A stretch of 28,611 nt of DNA from positions 1 through 28,611 of the forward strand of contig QMRW01000003.1 in the NCBI GenBank assembly GCA_003650785.1, given 5' to 3'. The notes under the pieces are model-generated. The model did no database searches. It had not been told where the DNA came from and worked only from the letters and a program-made list of their open reading frames with translations. A program made the position numbers and the translations under genes. Origin of the DNA: Thermoprotei archaeon (GTDB lineage Archaea > Thermoproteota > Thermoprotei > Thermofilales > B20-G17). Numbering within the stretch: position 1 is the stretch's first letter; every line of letters starts with the position of its first letter. Below are positions 14,941 through 22,135 of the stretch, piece after piece.

Positions 14941-14970
14941 GCCTTATCGAAGAGATTGAAGGGGTCCACT

Positions 14971-15270
14971 ATGGTTAAGAGGACTAAAGGGTATAGGTAC
15001 AAGAGTAGGAAGCTACTCAGAAAACATCCGAGAGAGAGAGGAATGAGAGGACTTAGCAGGCTTATGATAGAATATAGACTGGGGGATAGGGTACATATAG
15101 ATATCTCTCCTGAGAGTATAGAAACAGCACCCCATAGAAGATATCAGGGTAAGGTTGGAACTATAGTCGAAAAGCGAGGAAAGGCTTATGTGATAGAGGT
15201 TAAAGTTGGAGGGAAGAAGAAATACATAATAACTACAAAAGAGCATATAAAGCCTTATAGGGCTAAGTAA
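14971..15270 (+). CDS. rpl21e: 50S ribosomal protein L21e
   Basis: The 99-residue protein is L21e: MVKRTKGYRYKSRKLLRKHP at the start, then YRLGDRVHIDISPESIETAPHRRYQGKVGTIVEKRGKAYVIEV, the SH3-like barrel that binds large-subunit rRNA. The frame is open further upstream, but the natural start is the ATG at 14971, since the upstream residues are not L21e-like and would cross the promoter. The gene is flanked on both sides by minus-strand genes (Pus10 and Rpo4) with which it usually runs in the same direction in other archaea. Its end overlaps Pus10 by 8 bases. Confidence 0.97.
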   Translation: MVKRTKGYRYKSRKLLRKHPRERGMRGLSRLMIEYRLGDRVHIDISPESIETAPHRRYQGKVGTIVEKRGKAYVIEVKVGGKKKYIITTKEHIKPYRAK

Positions 15271-16570
15271 TCAGGAAAGGTTCTTCTATATCGATAATAT
15301 CTAGCTCTATCTTCTTAGGCTGTGACCCTAATATCTCCGCTATGCTAGGACTGGTCCTACCACTATCGCCTGTTATTAGCTCCTTTACATAGAGTCCCCC
15401 TTGACACTTTATGATAAGTTCGATTGTATTCTCATTTAGGGATCTAGCTCTCAATGAGTACACCATTTTATTTCTAACCTTATCTTTTCTGCGATATAGA
15501 ACCCTCGTTGGTGTTCTCTGTCTTACTAGCACGTTTTCAAACTTCTTCTCTAGGACTTCTAGCATCTTTTCATCTACTATTTCCTCAAACTCTACAACTG
15601 CTCTGTAGGTCTTATTTAGATGTTGTGAAAGAGCTTTAATCCTACTTATGATCTTCCTCTGATCTACTATTCTCAAGCCTTCCACATCAACTTTACCTTC
15701 ACTATACTCACTAACCTTCTTCTTCACGAGTGAGAGATCTATGGATCTTACAAGTGGATCCTTAACTTCCACTACAAAAGGTCTTCCGCGACCTAGAACT
15801 CTTACATCCACATCTTCCCTTCCAGAGGCATGAAGGATAGCTCTCTTTCCATGAGTTACATTCAATATAGGTCTACAAATATATTCCTCTATACTCTCTC
15901 TAGACTTAGTCTCCGAAGTGACATTACCTCTTCCAGCACTCTGTGGTATACCTCTTACAAGCTTTCTATATCTACCATAGATCAAAAGAGGCTTGATTAT
16001 TAATTCAATTGTATTTTCTCCTAAGTCCAATAGTATAGTCAAGTCAGGAGCTTTAGGATCATACGCCTTATTCAGAGAAGAACATAGAGCTTTACCTACT
16101 CTCCTATTAATCTCGCGTTTTATATTTTCAGAGAATTTAAGTGAGAATTCTTCTCTAATTTTCTCCTCTTTTATAGTGATATCTGTGGGAATTTTACATC
16201 CTACAAGAAGAGTGTTGAACTCTATATCTTTAACAGCTTTCAGGACTCTGCTCACAAAATCTTCAAGTTTTTCGAAGATATTAGAGCATATGAAGCATTT
16301 GGATGTCTCTACACTTACACCATACTTCTCCAGTAATAGTAACGCTGGTTCAAAAGAGGATCTAGCTATGCACTTAATCAGTTCAAGGGTTTCTACATTT
16401 CCTTCTAACAATTTTCTATGAAGTTGCATTGTCAATACTAATTTAATAGCTCTACCTCTTTCCTCATTCGTTAATCCCCTGCCTAGCATGGCAAAAGCTC
16501 TACCCAGACAAGAACAGCATAGACTATACTTTTGAAGTATTCTCAGCGCCTCATTTAATATAGGATACAT
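15263..16570 (-). CDS. pus10: tRNA pseudouridine synthase Pus10
   Basis: The 435-residue protein matches archaeal Pus10, which makes pseudouridine at position 54 (and often 55) of tRNA. The N-terminal zinc-binding and THUMP-like part has SLCCSCLGRAFAMLG (Cys18, Cys21) and CFIC further on, then SRESIEEYICRPI. The catalytic domain has HASGREDVDVRVLGRGRPFVVEV, where the Asp of REDVDVR is the conserved nucleophile motif. The C-terminus has RVLYRRKDKVR and GGLYVKELITGDSGRTSPSIAE, typical of the family. The ATG follows a GGTGAT site and lies 5 bases after the TrmY-like gene, whose product would methylate the psi54 made here. Confidence 0.95.
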   Translation of the reverse strand: MYPILNEALRILQKYSLCCSCLGRAFAMLGRGLTNEERGRAIKLVLTMQLHRKLLEGNVETLELIKCIARSSFEPALLLLEKYGVSVETSKCFICSNIFEKLEDFVSRVLKAVKDIEFNTLLVGCKIPTDITIKEEKIREEFSLKFSENIKREINRRVGKALCSSLNKAYDPKAPDLTILLDLGENTIELIIKPLLIYGRYRKLVRGIPQSAGRGNVTSETKSRESIEEYICRPILNVTHGKRAILHASGREDVDVRVLGRGRPFVVEVKDPLVRSIDLSLVKKKVSEYSEGKVDVEGLRIVDQRKIISRIKALSQHLNKTYRAVVEFEEIVDEKMLEVLEKKFENVLVRQRTPTRVLYRRKDKVRNKMVYSLRARSLNENTIELIIKCQGGLYVKELITGDSGRTSPSIAEILGSQPKKIELDIIDIEEPFLIT

Positions 16571-16575
16571 CTAGA

Positions 16576-17121
16576 TCACCATGTTATATCTCCTATGAAG
16601 TTGAGTATGACCACTATCTGATCTGGATAGAATCTATTCAAGTTTATTTTGAGGGGTTTATAACCGTATCGCCTTAGCATGTTTTTCTCTGAAGATGTAA
16701 ATGAGTATATAAATGGTATCACTGCAGTAAAAGACCTACCAAGCTTGGGAATAGTACTCATACTACCCTCCTCTATATACGTATTTACACTACTTTTACA
16801 CTCTTTAAGTAAAGTCTTAAAATCTCCCTTTCGAATGAATATACCCGGATGTACTTTCCTCCCTTTAGGAGGTGTTATCCTTAGATGCTTCACTATCTTG
16901 TTAAATATCCCCTGAAGAGATTGTTCATCTGGGTATACACGCTTTACTCTAGAACCTAGTACTACTATAGAACTTTTCTTCTCTGCTATAAATGAAACCA
17001 TTCTACAGTACTCTCTCACACCATGGGATATTAATATAGCATACACTACACTTCTTAGAAATAGTGGACGGTACTCTATTAAATGATCTAGGCTCTTGAC
17101 GTACAGGATTATAGTTCTCAA
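16576..17121 (-). CDS. TrmY-like tRNA (pseudouridine54-N1)-methyltransferase
   Basis: The 181-residue protein aligns by motif with the TrmY (COG1901) SPOUT family. AILISHGVREYCRM corresponds to the SHGIR helix. KRVYPDEQSLQGIFNKIV is the PDERS segment, followed by VHPGIFIRKGDFKTLLKE and an Ile/Tyr-rich knot ending in IVVILNFIGDI. TrmY turns psi54 into m1psi54 in archaeal tRNA. The match is divergent, so I am less sure than for its neighbours. Location supports it: Pus10, which makes psi54, is the next gene. The start is TTG at 17121, overlapping the SRP54 stop by 4 bases (TTGA). The SD is weak, so it is likely translated by coupling. Confidence 0.75.
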   Translation of the reverse strand: MRTIILYVKSLDHLIEYRPLFLRSVVYAILISHGVREYCRMVSFIAEKKSSIVVLGSRVKRVYPDEQSLQGIFNKIVKHLRITPPKGRKVHPGIFIRKGDFKTLLKECKSSVNTYIEEGSMSTIPKLGRSFTAVIPFIYSFTSSEKNMLRRYGYKPLKINLNRFYPDQIVVILNFIGDITW

Positions 17122-18455
17122 AGCTGTAGATCGAACCTACCTTGTCTTAATATTCTTCTAAGATCACGCTTACTTAGTGCTCTTTGCATTTTTTTCATCT
17201 GACTATAGGACTTCAAGAGATCCTTTACATCCTTGAGGGTCACTCCAGCGCCCTTTGCTATCCTTCTACTACGGGATCTATCTATTATAGAGGGATTTAA
17301 GAGCTCTTCTTTAGTCATCGAGTTAAGTATTGCACGCCAGCGTTTTATTTTCTCTTCACCTATACTAACTACTTTTTCATCTATTCTCTTTAGTCCTGGT
17401 ATACTTTCCAGAAACTTACTCAACGGACCAAAGCTCTGCATACTTTCTAACATCTCTCTAAAATCTAGTAATGTAATCTTTCCACTTACTATCCTCTCTA
17501 ATTTAATCCTCTCTGATAATTTAGCTTCCTCAAGTCTTTTTACCAAATACTGTAGATCTCCTAATCCTAGGAGACGATTTATGAATGATTGTGGATTAAA
17601 TACCTCTATTTCACTGACATCTTCACCAGTACCAATAAATTTAATCTTCGCATTAGTAGCTACTATAGCAGCTATGGCTCCACCACCCTTTGCACTACCG
17701 TCAAGTTTAGCTAAAAAGATAGAACCTATAGGTGTTGCCTTACTGAAGACAGCAGCCTGAGGACCTGCCTGTCTACCTATGGTTGAATCTATTACCATCA
17801 TTACTTCACTAGGTCTTATGGTCTCAGCAAGTTTCCTCATTTCCTCTATGAGACCCCGTTCTTCTTTATGCCTTCCAGCAGTGTCTATAATTATTATCTG
17901 TTTTCCCTTTTTCTTGAAGTACTCAATCCCTCTCTTTGCTATCTCTACGGGATTCAATCTAGGATTTCCATATACCTCGACACCAACCTTATCACCTAGT
18001 TGTTTAAGTTGTACTAGTGCGGCTGGCCTATAGTTATCTGCACAAATTAGGCCTACAGAGAATCCCTTTTTCTTATAAAAATATGCTAATTTAGCGGCTG
18101 TAGTAGTCTTACCTGAACCTTGTATCCCAACTAGCATAATTGTGTAGGGGAATTTAGAGGGAGTAGGTGTTACTGTTACTTTTGATCCTCCTAGTAATTC
18201 CAGTAGCTCTTCGTATACTGCTTTTAGAGCTATATCTCTTCTTGTAAACCCAGGAGGAGGATCCTCCTCAAATACTCTTTTCTCTATTTTTCTAGATAGT
18301 TCTAAGACTAGTCTGACATCGACATCCGCCATTAGTAGGGCTCTCTGTATTTCTCGTATAGTCTCCTTTACTATTCTCCTGTCTACAAAAGTAGCTCTCC
18401 TTAAAATATCGATAGCTCTGATTAGGGATTTTGAAAGCGATTTTAAATTGCTCAT
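17118..18455 (-). CDS. srp54: signal recognition particle protein SRP54
   Basis: The 445 residues hold the N domain (1-90, with ADVDVRLVLELSRKI), the GTPase domain (G1 GIQGSGKTTTAAKLA about 104-118; DTAGRH about 190; AKLDGSAKGGG about 250) and the M domain (about 300-440, with MLESMQSFGPLSKFLESIPG and RSRSRRIAKGAGV). SRP54 binds 7S RNA and signal sequences and brings ribosomes to the FtsY receptor. It starts with an ATG sharing one base with the stop of the KaiC-like gene (TAATG) and ends within the start of the TrmY-like gene. The block therefore looks like one transcript. Confidence 0.97.
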   Translation of the reverse strand: MSNLKSLSKSLIRAIDILRRATFVDRRIVKETIREIQRALLMADVDVRLVLELSRKIEKRVFEEDPPPGFTRRDIALKAVYEELLELLGGSKVTVTPTPSKFPYTIMLVGIQGSGKTTTAAKLAYFYKKKGFSVGLICADNYRPAALVQLKQLGDKVGVEVYGNPRLNPVEIAKRGIEYFKKKGKQIIIIDTAGRHKEERGLIEEMRKLAETIRPSEVMMVIDSTIGRQAGPQAAVFSKATPIGSIFLAKLDGSAKGGGAIAAIVATNAKIKFIGTGEDVSEIEVFNPQSFINRLLGLGDLQYLVKRLEEAKLSERIKLERIVSGKITLLDFREMLESMQSFGPLSKFLESIPGLKRIDEKVVSIGEEKIKRWRAILNSMTKEELLNPSIIDRSRSRRIAKGAGVTLKDVKDLLKSYSQMKKMQRALSKRDLRRILRQGRFDLQL

Positions 18456-19477
18456 TAATCACCCTCTTCTGTTCTAAGAATGTCTTCGTAGTATCCTTTA
18501 ATTATTATACCTTTTCCTTCTACAATATCGAATATCAATTTAACAGGAGGTACAGGACACCATCTAGCCTTTCTTACATACATGGTTCTATATACCCTTC
18601 CTTTAATTTCTTCAAAACCCAGTACTATTATTCCGGTTGCTAGGAATTCCTCAACACCAAATCTGCTGATTTTGTTACTACCAGTTGGTATTTCACTAGT
18701 CATTATAGTAGTAACATCCTCTAGTCTTTGTAACGAAAAAACCATCTCTCTTAAGAACTCTCTAGTATATAGTATATCTTCCCTTTTAGTACCATACATT
18801 AGTGGAGCAATAGGATCTATGACGAGACGTTTAGCATTCAATTTTCTTATGTTTTTAATAATGCTATCTATGAGTATATGAGGTTCTATTCTTCTTTTCT
18901 CATCTTTAAGGTATAGTTTACTAAAGTGAGTTCTCATATCGAGAAACAGAAGCTTTCCTTCATCGATAAGCTCACTTACATCCCATCCTAGACTTTTTAA
19001 TCCTCTTATAACATGTTCAGCGGGTTCATCTATAGCCAAATATATTCCAGATTCATTAAGCTGAGAGGCACCATATACTAGAAAGTGTAGAGAGAATATA
19101 GTTTTTCCAGCTCCTGTCTCTCCAGCTACTAAGTAAGTCTTTCCCCTAAGAAATCCTCCTTTTAGTACCTCATCGAGTTTATTTATTCCAGTGGGAGCGT
19201 ATTTAGTTAAGGAGACACCTACGATCCTACTGTAGGAGGGTAACGTTGGGGATCGAGGGACTGTTAATGTATGAGTAGCCGGTTGCGGAGTATATGGTAT
19301 GGTGTAGTTCATGGAGCTTGTGGATAAGACTTTTTCAGATGATTTAGGTGAGAAGAAAGCACCACCGCATAGAGGATTATTAACATCATTTAAGGTCTGC
19401 TGTTGTTTTGTACAGTACTTCATACCCCTAATAAAGTACCTACAAGATTTACATGTTACAGGTTGAGTTATACTCAT
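18455..19477 (-). CDS. KaiC/RadA-superfamily ATPase with N-terminal Cys motif
   Basis: The protein is about 340 residues with one KaiC-like RecA domain. TGINKLDEVLKGGFLRGKTYLVAG leads into the P-loop GETGAGKT (119-126). IDEPAEHVIRGLKSLGWDV stands where KaiC has its catalytic acidic loop, and RLVIDPIAPL is Walker B. The first 40 residues hold four Cys (9, 12, 22, 37) ending in NPLCGGAFF, a likely zinc site, followed by a Pro/Thr/Ser linker. Single-domain KaiC-like proteins in archaea are linked to signalling or archaellum control (ArlH is one); this one is not ArlH by context. I set the start at ATG 19477 because GAGGGA lies exactly six bases before it. The TTG at 19483 would be too close. Confidence 0.85.
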   Translation of the reverse strand: MSITQPVTCKSCRYFIRGMKYCTKQQQTLNDVNNPLCGGAFFSPKSSEKVLSTSSMNYTIPYTPQPATHTLTVPRSPTLPSYSRIVGVSLTKYAPTGINKLDEVLKGGFLRGKTYLVAGETGAGKTIFSLHFLVYGASQLNESGIYLAIDEPAEHVIRGLKSLGWDVSELIDEGKLLFLDMRTHFSKLYLKDEKRRIEPHILIDSIIKNIRKLNAKRLVIDPIAPLMYGTKREDILYTREFLREMVFSLQRLEDVTTIMTSEIPTGSNKISRFGVEEFLATGIIVLGFEEIKGRVYRTMYVRKARWCPVPPVKLIFDIVEGKGIIIKGYYEDILRTEEGD

Positions 19478-19618
19478 TAGCAATCCCTCTACTACTGTTC
19501 AGGCACCTTCTAATTTTTAGAATATGATTAACTAATAAGGGTTTCCTATGGAATATGATCATTCAATAATTGTAATGGTATATTCTTCATTATAGTATAA
19601 TTAACGAATATTTTTAAT

Positions 19619-21208
19619 CTAAGACAGAGGTTTGATTTCGAGCCCGACTCCATATTTTCTGCAAGTTCTCTTGAGTCTTTTGAATACTTTAGTAGATATC
19701 GAGTTAAGATACTTAGGTTGAACTAATACTTCTATGTATCCATCTTCACATAGCCTTATTTCAAATTCCTCTCTAGGTATATACTTAGCTAAGGTCCTCT
19801 CTAGAGTCATTAATACCCTGTTACCCCCTCTTATATACTGCTTTTTCACGGGAACTACGAATGTTCTCTCACCGAATACATAAAGCTCATATTCTACTTC
19901 CCCTGTCAGAAAGTCTCTGACTAGTACGACTGGTCTAGCTAGTTCTGCCTCTCTTAGTCCATGGGGCACTTTCACTATGGTCTCAAGTTCATATATCTTA
20001 CTTACTTTACCATTTTTTATGAAGATTATTGTATCTACCACCGAGGGTATCATACCCAGTTCTACTCTACCTATAAATCTCTGAATAGCATCGATGGGTG
20101 ATGCAGCATGGATCACGCCTACCATACCGACTCCTGCTAATCTCAGATCTGTATATAGTTCAAAGTCTCTTGTATCGCGCATTTCATCAAAGAATGTATA
20201 ATCAGGACGGCTAAGTAGTAATACATCATGTAGTTCCTCTGAGGTACCATGAGTTTTAGAATACTGAGTTATGTCAGGAGGAAGGTTCATATCTCGGGGT
20301 GATTCTATTGTCTTAACTATTTTCCCCTTCCTCAGGTAATGGTCTGCAAGAGCTTGGGCAAAAGTAGTTTTACCCATTCCAGGAGCTCCAGCTATTATTA
20401 TCCCCTCAGCTCTTGTATCTAGTCTATCTAGGAGTCTTTTCGGTAGATTATAGTCCTCAAGAGATAGCCTAGCTATAGGTTTAACTATAGTTATCTCTAA
20501 TCCATCGGAAAATGGTGGTCTAGTTATGACTATTCTATAGTTCTTCAACATTATTATAGAGGATCCTGGTCTATCTATCTCTATAAATCCATCTTCTTCT
20601 ATCTCTCCCATCTCTAAAATATCTCTTTCTATCTCTTCTAATAGCTTTCTAGGTATAGGCTCGTCTCTCAATTTTACAAATTTCCATCTACCAGGTGTTC
20701 CTTTCTTCGCATAAGGTGGTGAGTCTTCCTTTAAGTGTATGGACATTATATCTTTATCAATGAAGAACTTCTCGAACAATAATCTCTTTTTCCTTATATC
20801 CTCGAATAGAACTTCAACTCCCATAGCTTTGCAGGCTAGCTTTTGTGTGGGATCACAGGTTATTAGTACAGCATTCCATTCCGAGGCTAGTTCTCTTAGC
20901 ATTTTATCCACATCCTCCACTCTTTCGAATCTATAAAGCCTATAGTTACTTGGAATTTCTCTTGTAAATTCTATAGAGAGGTTATCTTTTTCACTTTTAT
21001 TGATAAGTGAGCATATTCTCTCAAGTTCGGTCAATCCTATCGTACCTATTACCCTATTTTCCTCTCTGGTCATCCTTTCGAACATTTCTACAAGTAGCGT
21101 GTGTATGACTATTTTTCCAGCTATTCTTCTCTGTTTAATTTTTCTTCTAAGGATACCCCTAACTATGGCTGTAGAATCTGGTATGTATATTTCTCTTAGT
21201 ACTTCCAT
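19619..21208 (-). CDS. PINA-type ATPase (PIN domain, PilT-like ATPase, C-terminal RNA/DNA-binding end)
   Basis: The 529-residue protein has a PIN domain (about 6-137: YIPDSTAIVRG and AVLITCDPTQKLACKAMGVEVL). A linker with FIEIDRPGSSIIMLKNYRIVITRPP leads to a PilT/VirB11-type ATPase (P-loop GAPGMGKTTFAQALA at 274-288; Walker B DYTFFDEMRD; GVGMVGVIHAASPIDAIQRF). A KH-like end follows (about 470-529). This is the layout of Sulfolobus PINA, a hexameric ATPase that moves Holliday junctions and works with Hjm and Hjc. Active-site Asp residues of the PIN part seem only partly kept. An AAGGT site lies 7 bases before the ATG. It is upstream of, but 141 bases apart from, the KaiC-like gene. Confidence 0.92.
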   Translation of the reverse strand: MEVLREIYIPDSTAIVRGILRRKIKQRRIAGKIVIHTLLVEMFERMTREENRVIGTIGLTELERICSLINKSEKDNLSIEFTREIPSNYRLYRFERVEDVDKMLRELASEWNAVLITCDPTQKLACKAMGVEVLFEDIRKKRLLFEKFFIDKDIMSIHLKEDSPPYAKKGTPGRWKFVKLRDEPIPRKLLEEIERDILEMGEIEEDGFIEIDRPGSSIIMLKNYRIVITRPPFSDGLEITIVKPIARLSLEDYNLPKRLLDRLDTRAEGIIIAGAPGMGKTTFAQALADHYLRKGKIVKTIESPRDMNLPPDITQYSKTHGTSEELHDVLLLSRPDYTFFDEMRDTRDFELYTDLRLAGVGMVGVIHAASPIDAIQRFIGRVELGMIPSVVDTIIFIKNGKVSKIYELETIVKVPHGLREAELARPVVLVRDFLTGEVEYELYVFGERTFVVPVKKQYIRGGNRVLMTLERTLAKYIPREEFEIRLCEDGYIEVLVQPKYLNSISTKVFKRLKRTCRKYGVGLEIKPLS

Positions 21209-21358
21209 ATTACTTACCTTTTAGCCTTAGTTCATTTAAAACTCATCACTACTTTAAATACTTATCTGTGCCTCTCTTCCATCCTACTGAGAAAAGCTCG
21301 AGAGCGAAGTTTGCACTAACCATTCATAGCTATACTACTTAGCAAAGTTTCTAACAGT

Positions 21359-21369
21359 AATATTTATTA
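21359..21369 (+). promoter_or_regulatory. TATA-like box for small membrane protein
   Basis: The run aatatttatta is centred about 29 bases before the ATG at 21393. No SD is present, so a leaderless mRNA is expected. Confidence 0.5.
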
Positions 21370-21392
21370 GTTATCAAGTTCACAGTTTTAAT

Positions 21393-21590
21393 ATGAATAC
21401 TATAAAGATAGTATTTACCTTGGCATCAATCGTAATCCTGATCTCAATCGTAGTGCTAATCCTGCTTATCCTTGACTATGCTCAAGTAACAACTCTCCAT
21501 GTGATAGGGATATGCGCGGTATCTTCAACTTTAGGTATAACAGGAATAATTCTAGTGAGAAGAGAGAGGAAAAAGATTAATTTAGTGTGA
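21393..21590 (+). CDS. small membrane protein, 65 residues, two helices
   Basis: I do not recognise the family. The protein has a short N-terminus (MNTIKI), a first membrane helix (about 7-27, Ile/Leu/Val-rich), a short loop (DYAQVTTLH) and a second helix (about 36-54). It ends in a strongly basic tail (RRERKKINLV), which would place both ends on the cytoplasmic side. A good TATA-like box at the leaderless distance supports expression. The neighbours are PINA (divergent) and a Trm112-like gene, neither of which explains it. Confidence 0.6.
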   Translation: MNTIKIVFTLASIVILISIVVLILLILDYAQVTTLHVIGICAVSSTLGITGIILVRRERKKINLV

Positions 21591-21692
21591 TAGCAATAGT
21601 GCTCCCATATCTCTAACTTAAGCTCCGATCTAGGAAAACTATAGCGTTATTATAATATGAATTATCATAGGATGAGGGAAATTCGATGAAAC

Positions 21693-21700
21693 TGATATAA
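21693..21700 (+). promoter_or_regulatory. TATA-like box for Trm112-like gene
   Basis: The sequence tgatataa would start transcription near 21722, just at the GGGTGA site that precedes the preferred ATG at 21732. This supports the shorter start of that gene. Confidence 0.4.
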
Positions 21701-21731
21701 GTAGTTGATACACTTTATGTTGGGTGAACTG

Positions 21732-22130
21732 ATGAAGTATAGGCTACTAGATATATTAGCCTGTCCCTACGATAAGGAATTTCCACTTAAGCTGTTCGTA
21801 CTTGAGAGAAAAGAATATCCCAAGAGAGTATTGGATAGAAAGAAGCCCTTATGTGAACTCTACTGTGCTTACCTGTCTAAGTTCCTAAGAGAACTCGAAT
21901 CAGAACCACCGTGTGAGGAATGTATTAAATGGGAGGTCTCCGAAGGAGTACTCTACTGCGGTAAGTGTAGCAGATGGTATCCTATAGTAGAGGAAATACC
22001 TCAAATGCTACCTGACAAATACAGAAAGGAAAAAGATGATCTAGGCTTTCTGAAGAAGTATAGAGATAGATTACCGGAGTATATAGTGAAGAGAGGAAAG
22101 CCCTTTAACCTGGGTGAAATGAACCAGTAG
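21732..22130 (+). CDS. Trm112-family methyltransferase partner protein
   Basis: The 132-residue protein begins MKYRLLDILACPYDKEFPLK, the Trm112/YcaR start. The second half of the zinc site is PPCEECIKWEVSEGVLYCGKCSRWYPIVEEIPQMLP. Between them is a long archaeal insert (about residues 25-60) with two extra Cys (LCELYCAYL). Trm112 is a small activator that holds and solubilises several SAM methyltransferases acting on tRNA, rRNA and release factors. No methyltransferase partner is adjacent here. The frame is open to 21705, but GGGTGA just before 21732 and the family start favour the shorter form. It ends 5 bases from GluRS on the other strand. Confidence 0.88.
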   Translation: MKYRLLDILACPYDKEFPLKLFVLERKEYPKRVLDRKKPLCELYCAYLSKFLRELESEPPCEECIKWEVSEGVLYCGKCSRWYPIVEEIPQMLPDKYRKEKDDLGFLKKYRDRLPEYIVKRGKPFNLGEMNQ

Positions 22131-22135
22131 ATGAA

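Noticed and set aside
14806..14970. In-frame upstream extension of L21e
   Set aside because: It would run through rpo4 and the promoter block, and the added residues are not part of L21e.
17233..17760. Long open frames antisense to SRP54 (also 15993-16421 against Pus10 and 2031-2321 against RqcH)
   Set aside because: They mirror conserved genes, have Ser/Leu/Ile-rich translations typical of antisense frames in AT-rich DNA, and lack start signals.
21671..21694. C-box-like and D-box-like words (ggatga, cgatga, ctga) suggesting a C/D-box small RNA
   Set aside because: The C'-like and D-like boxes are only two bases apart and no D' box is found between the C-like words, so no guide region fits.
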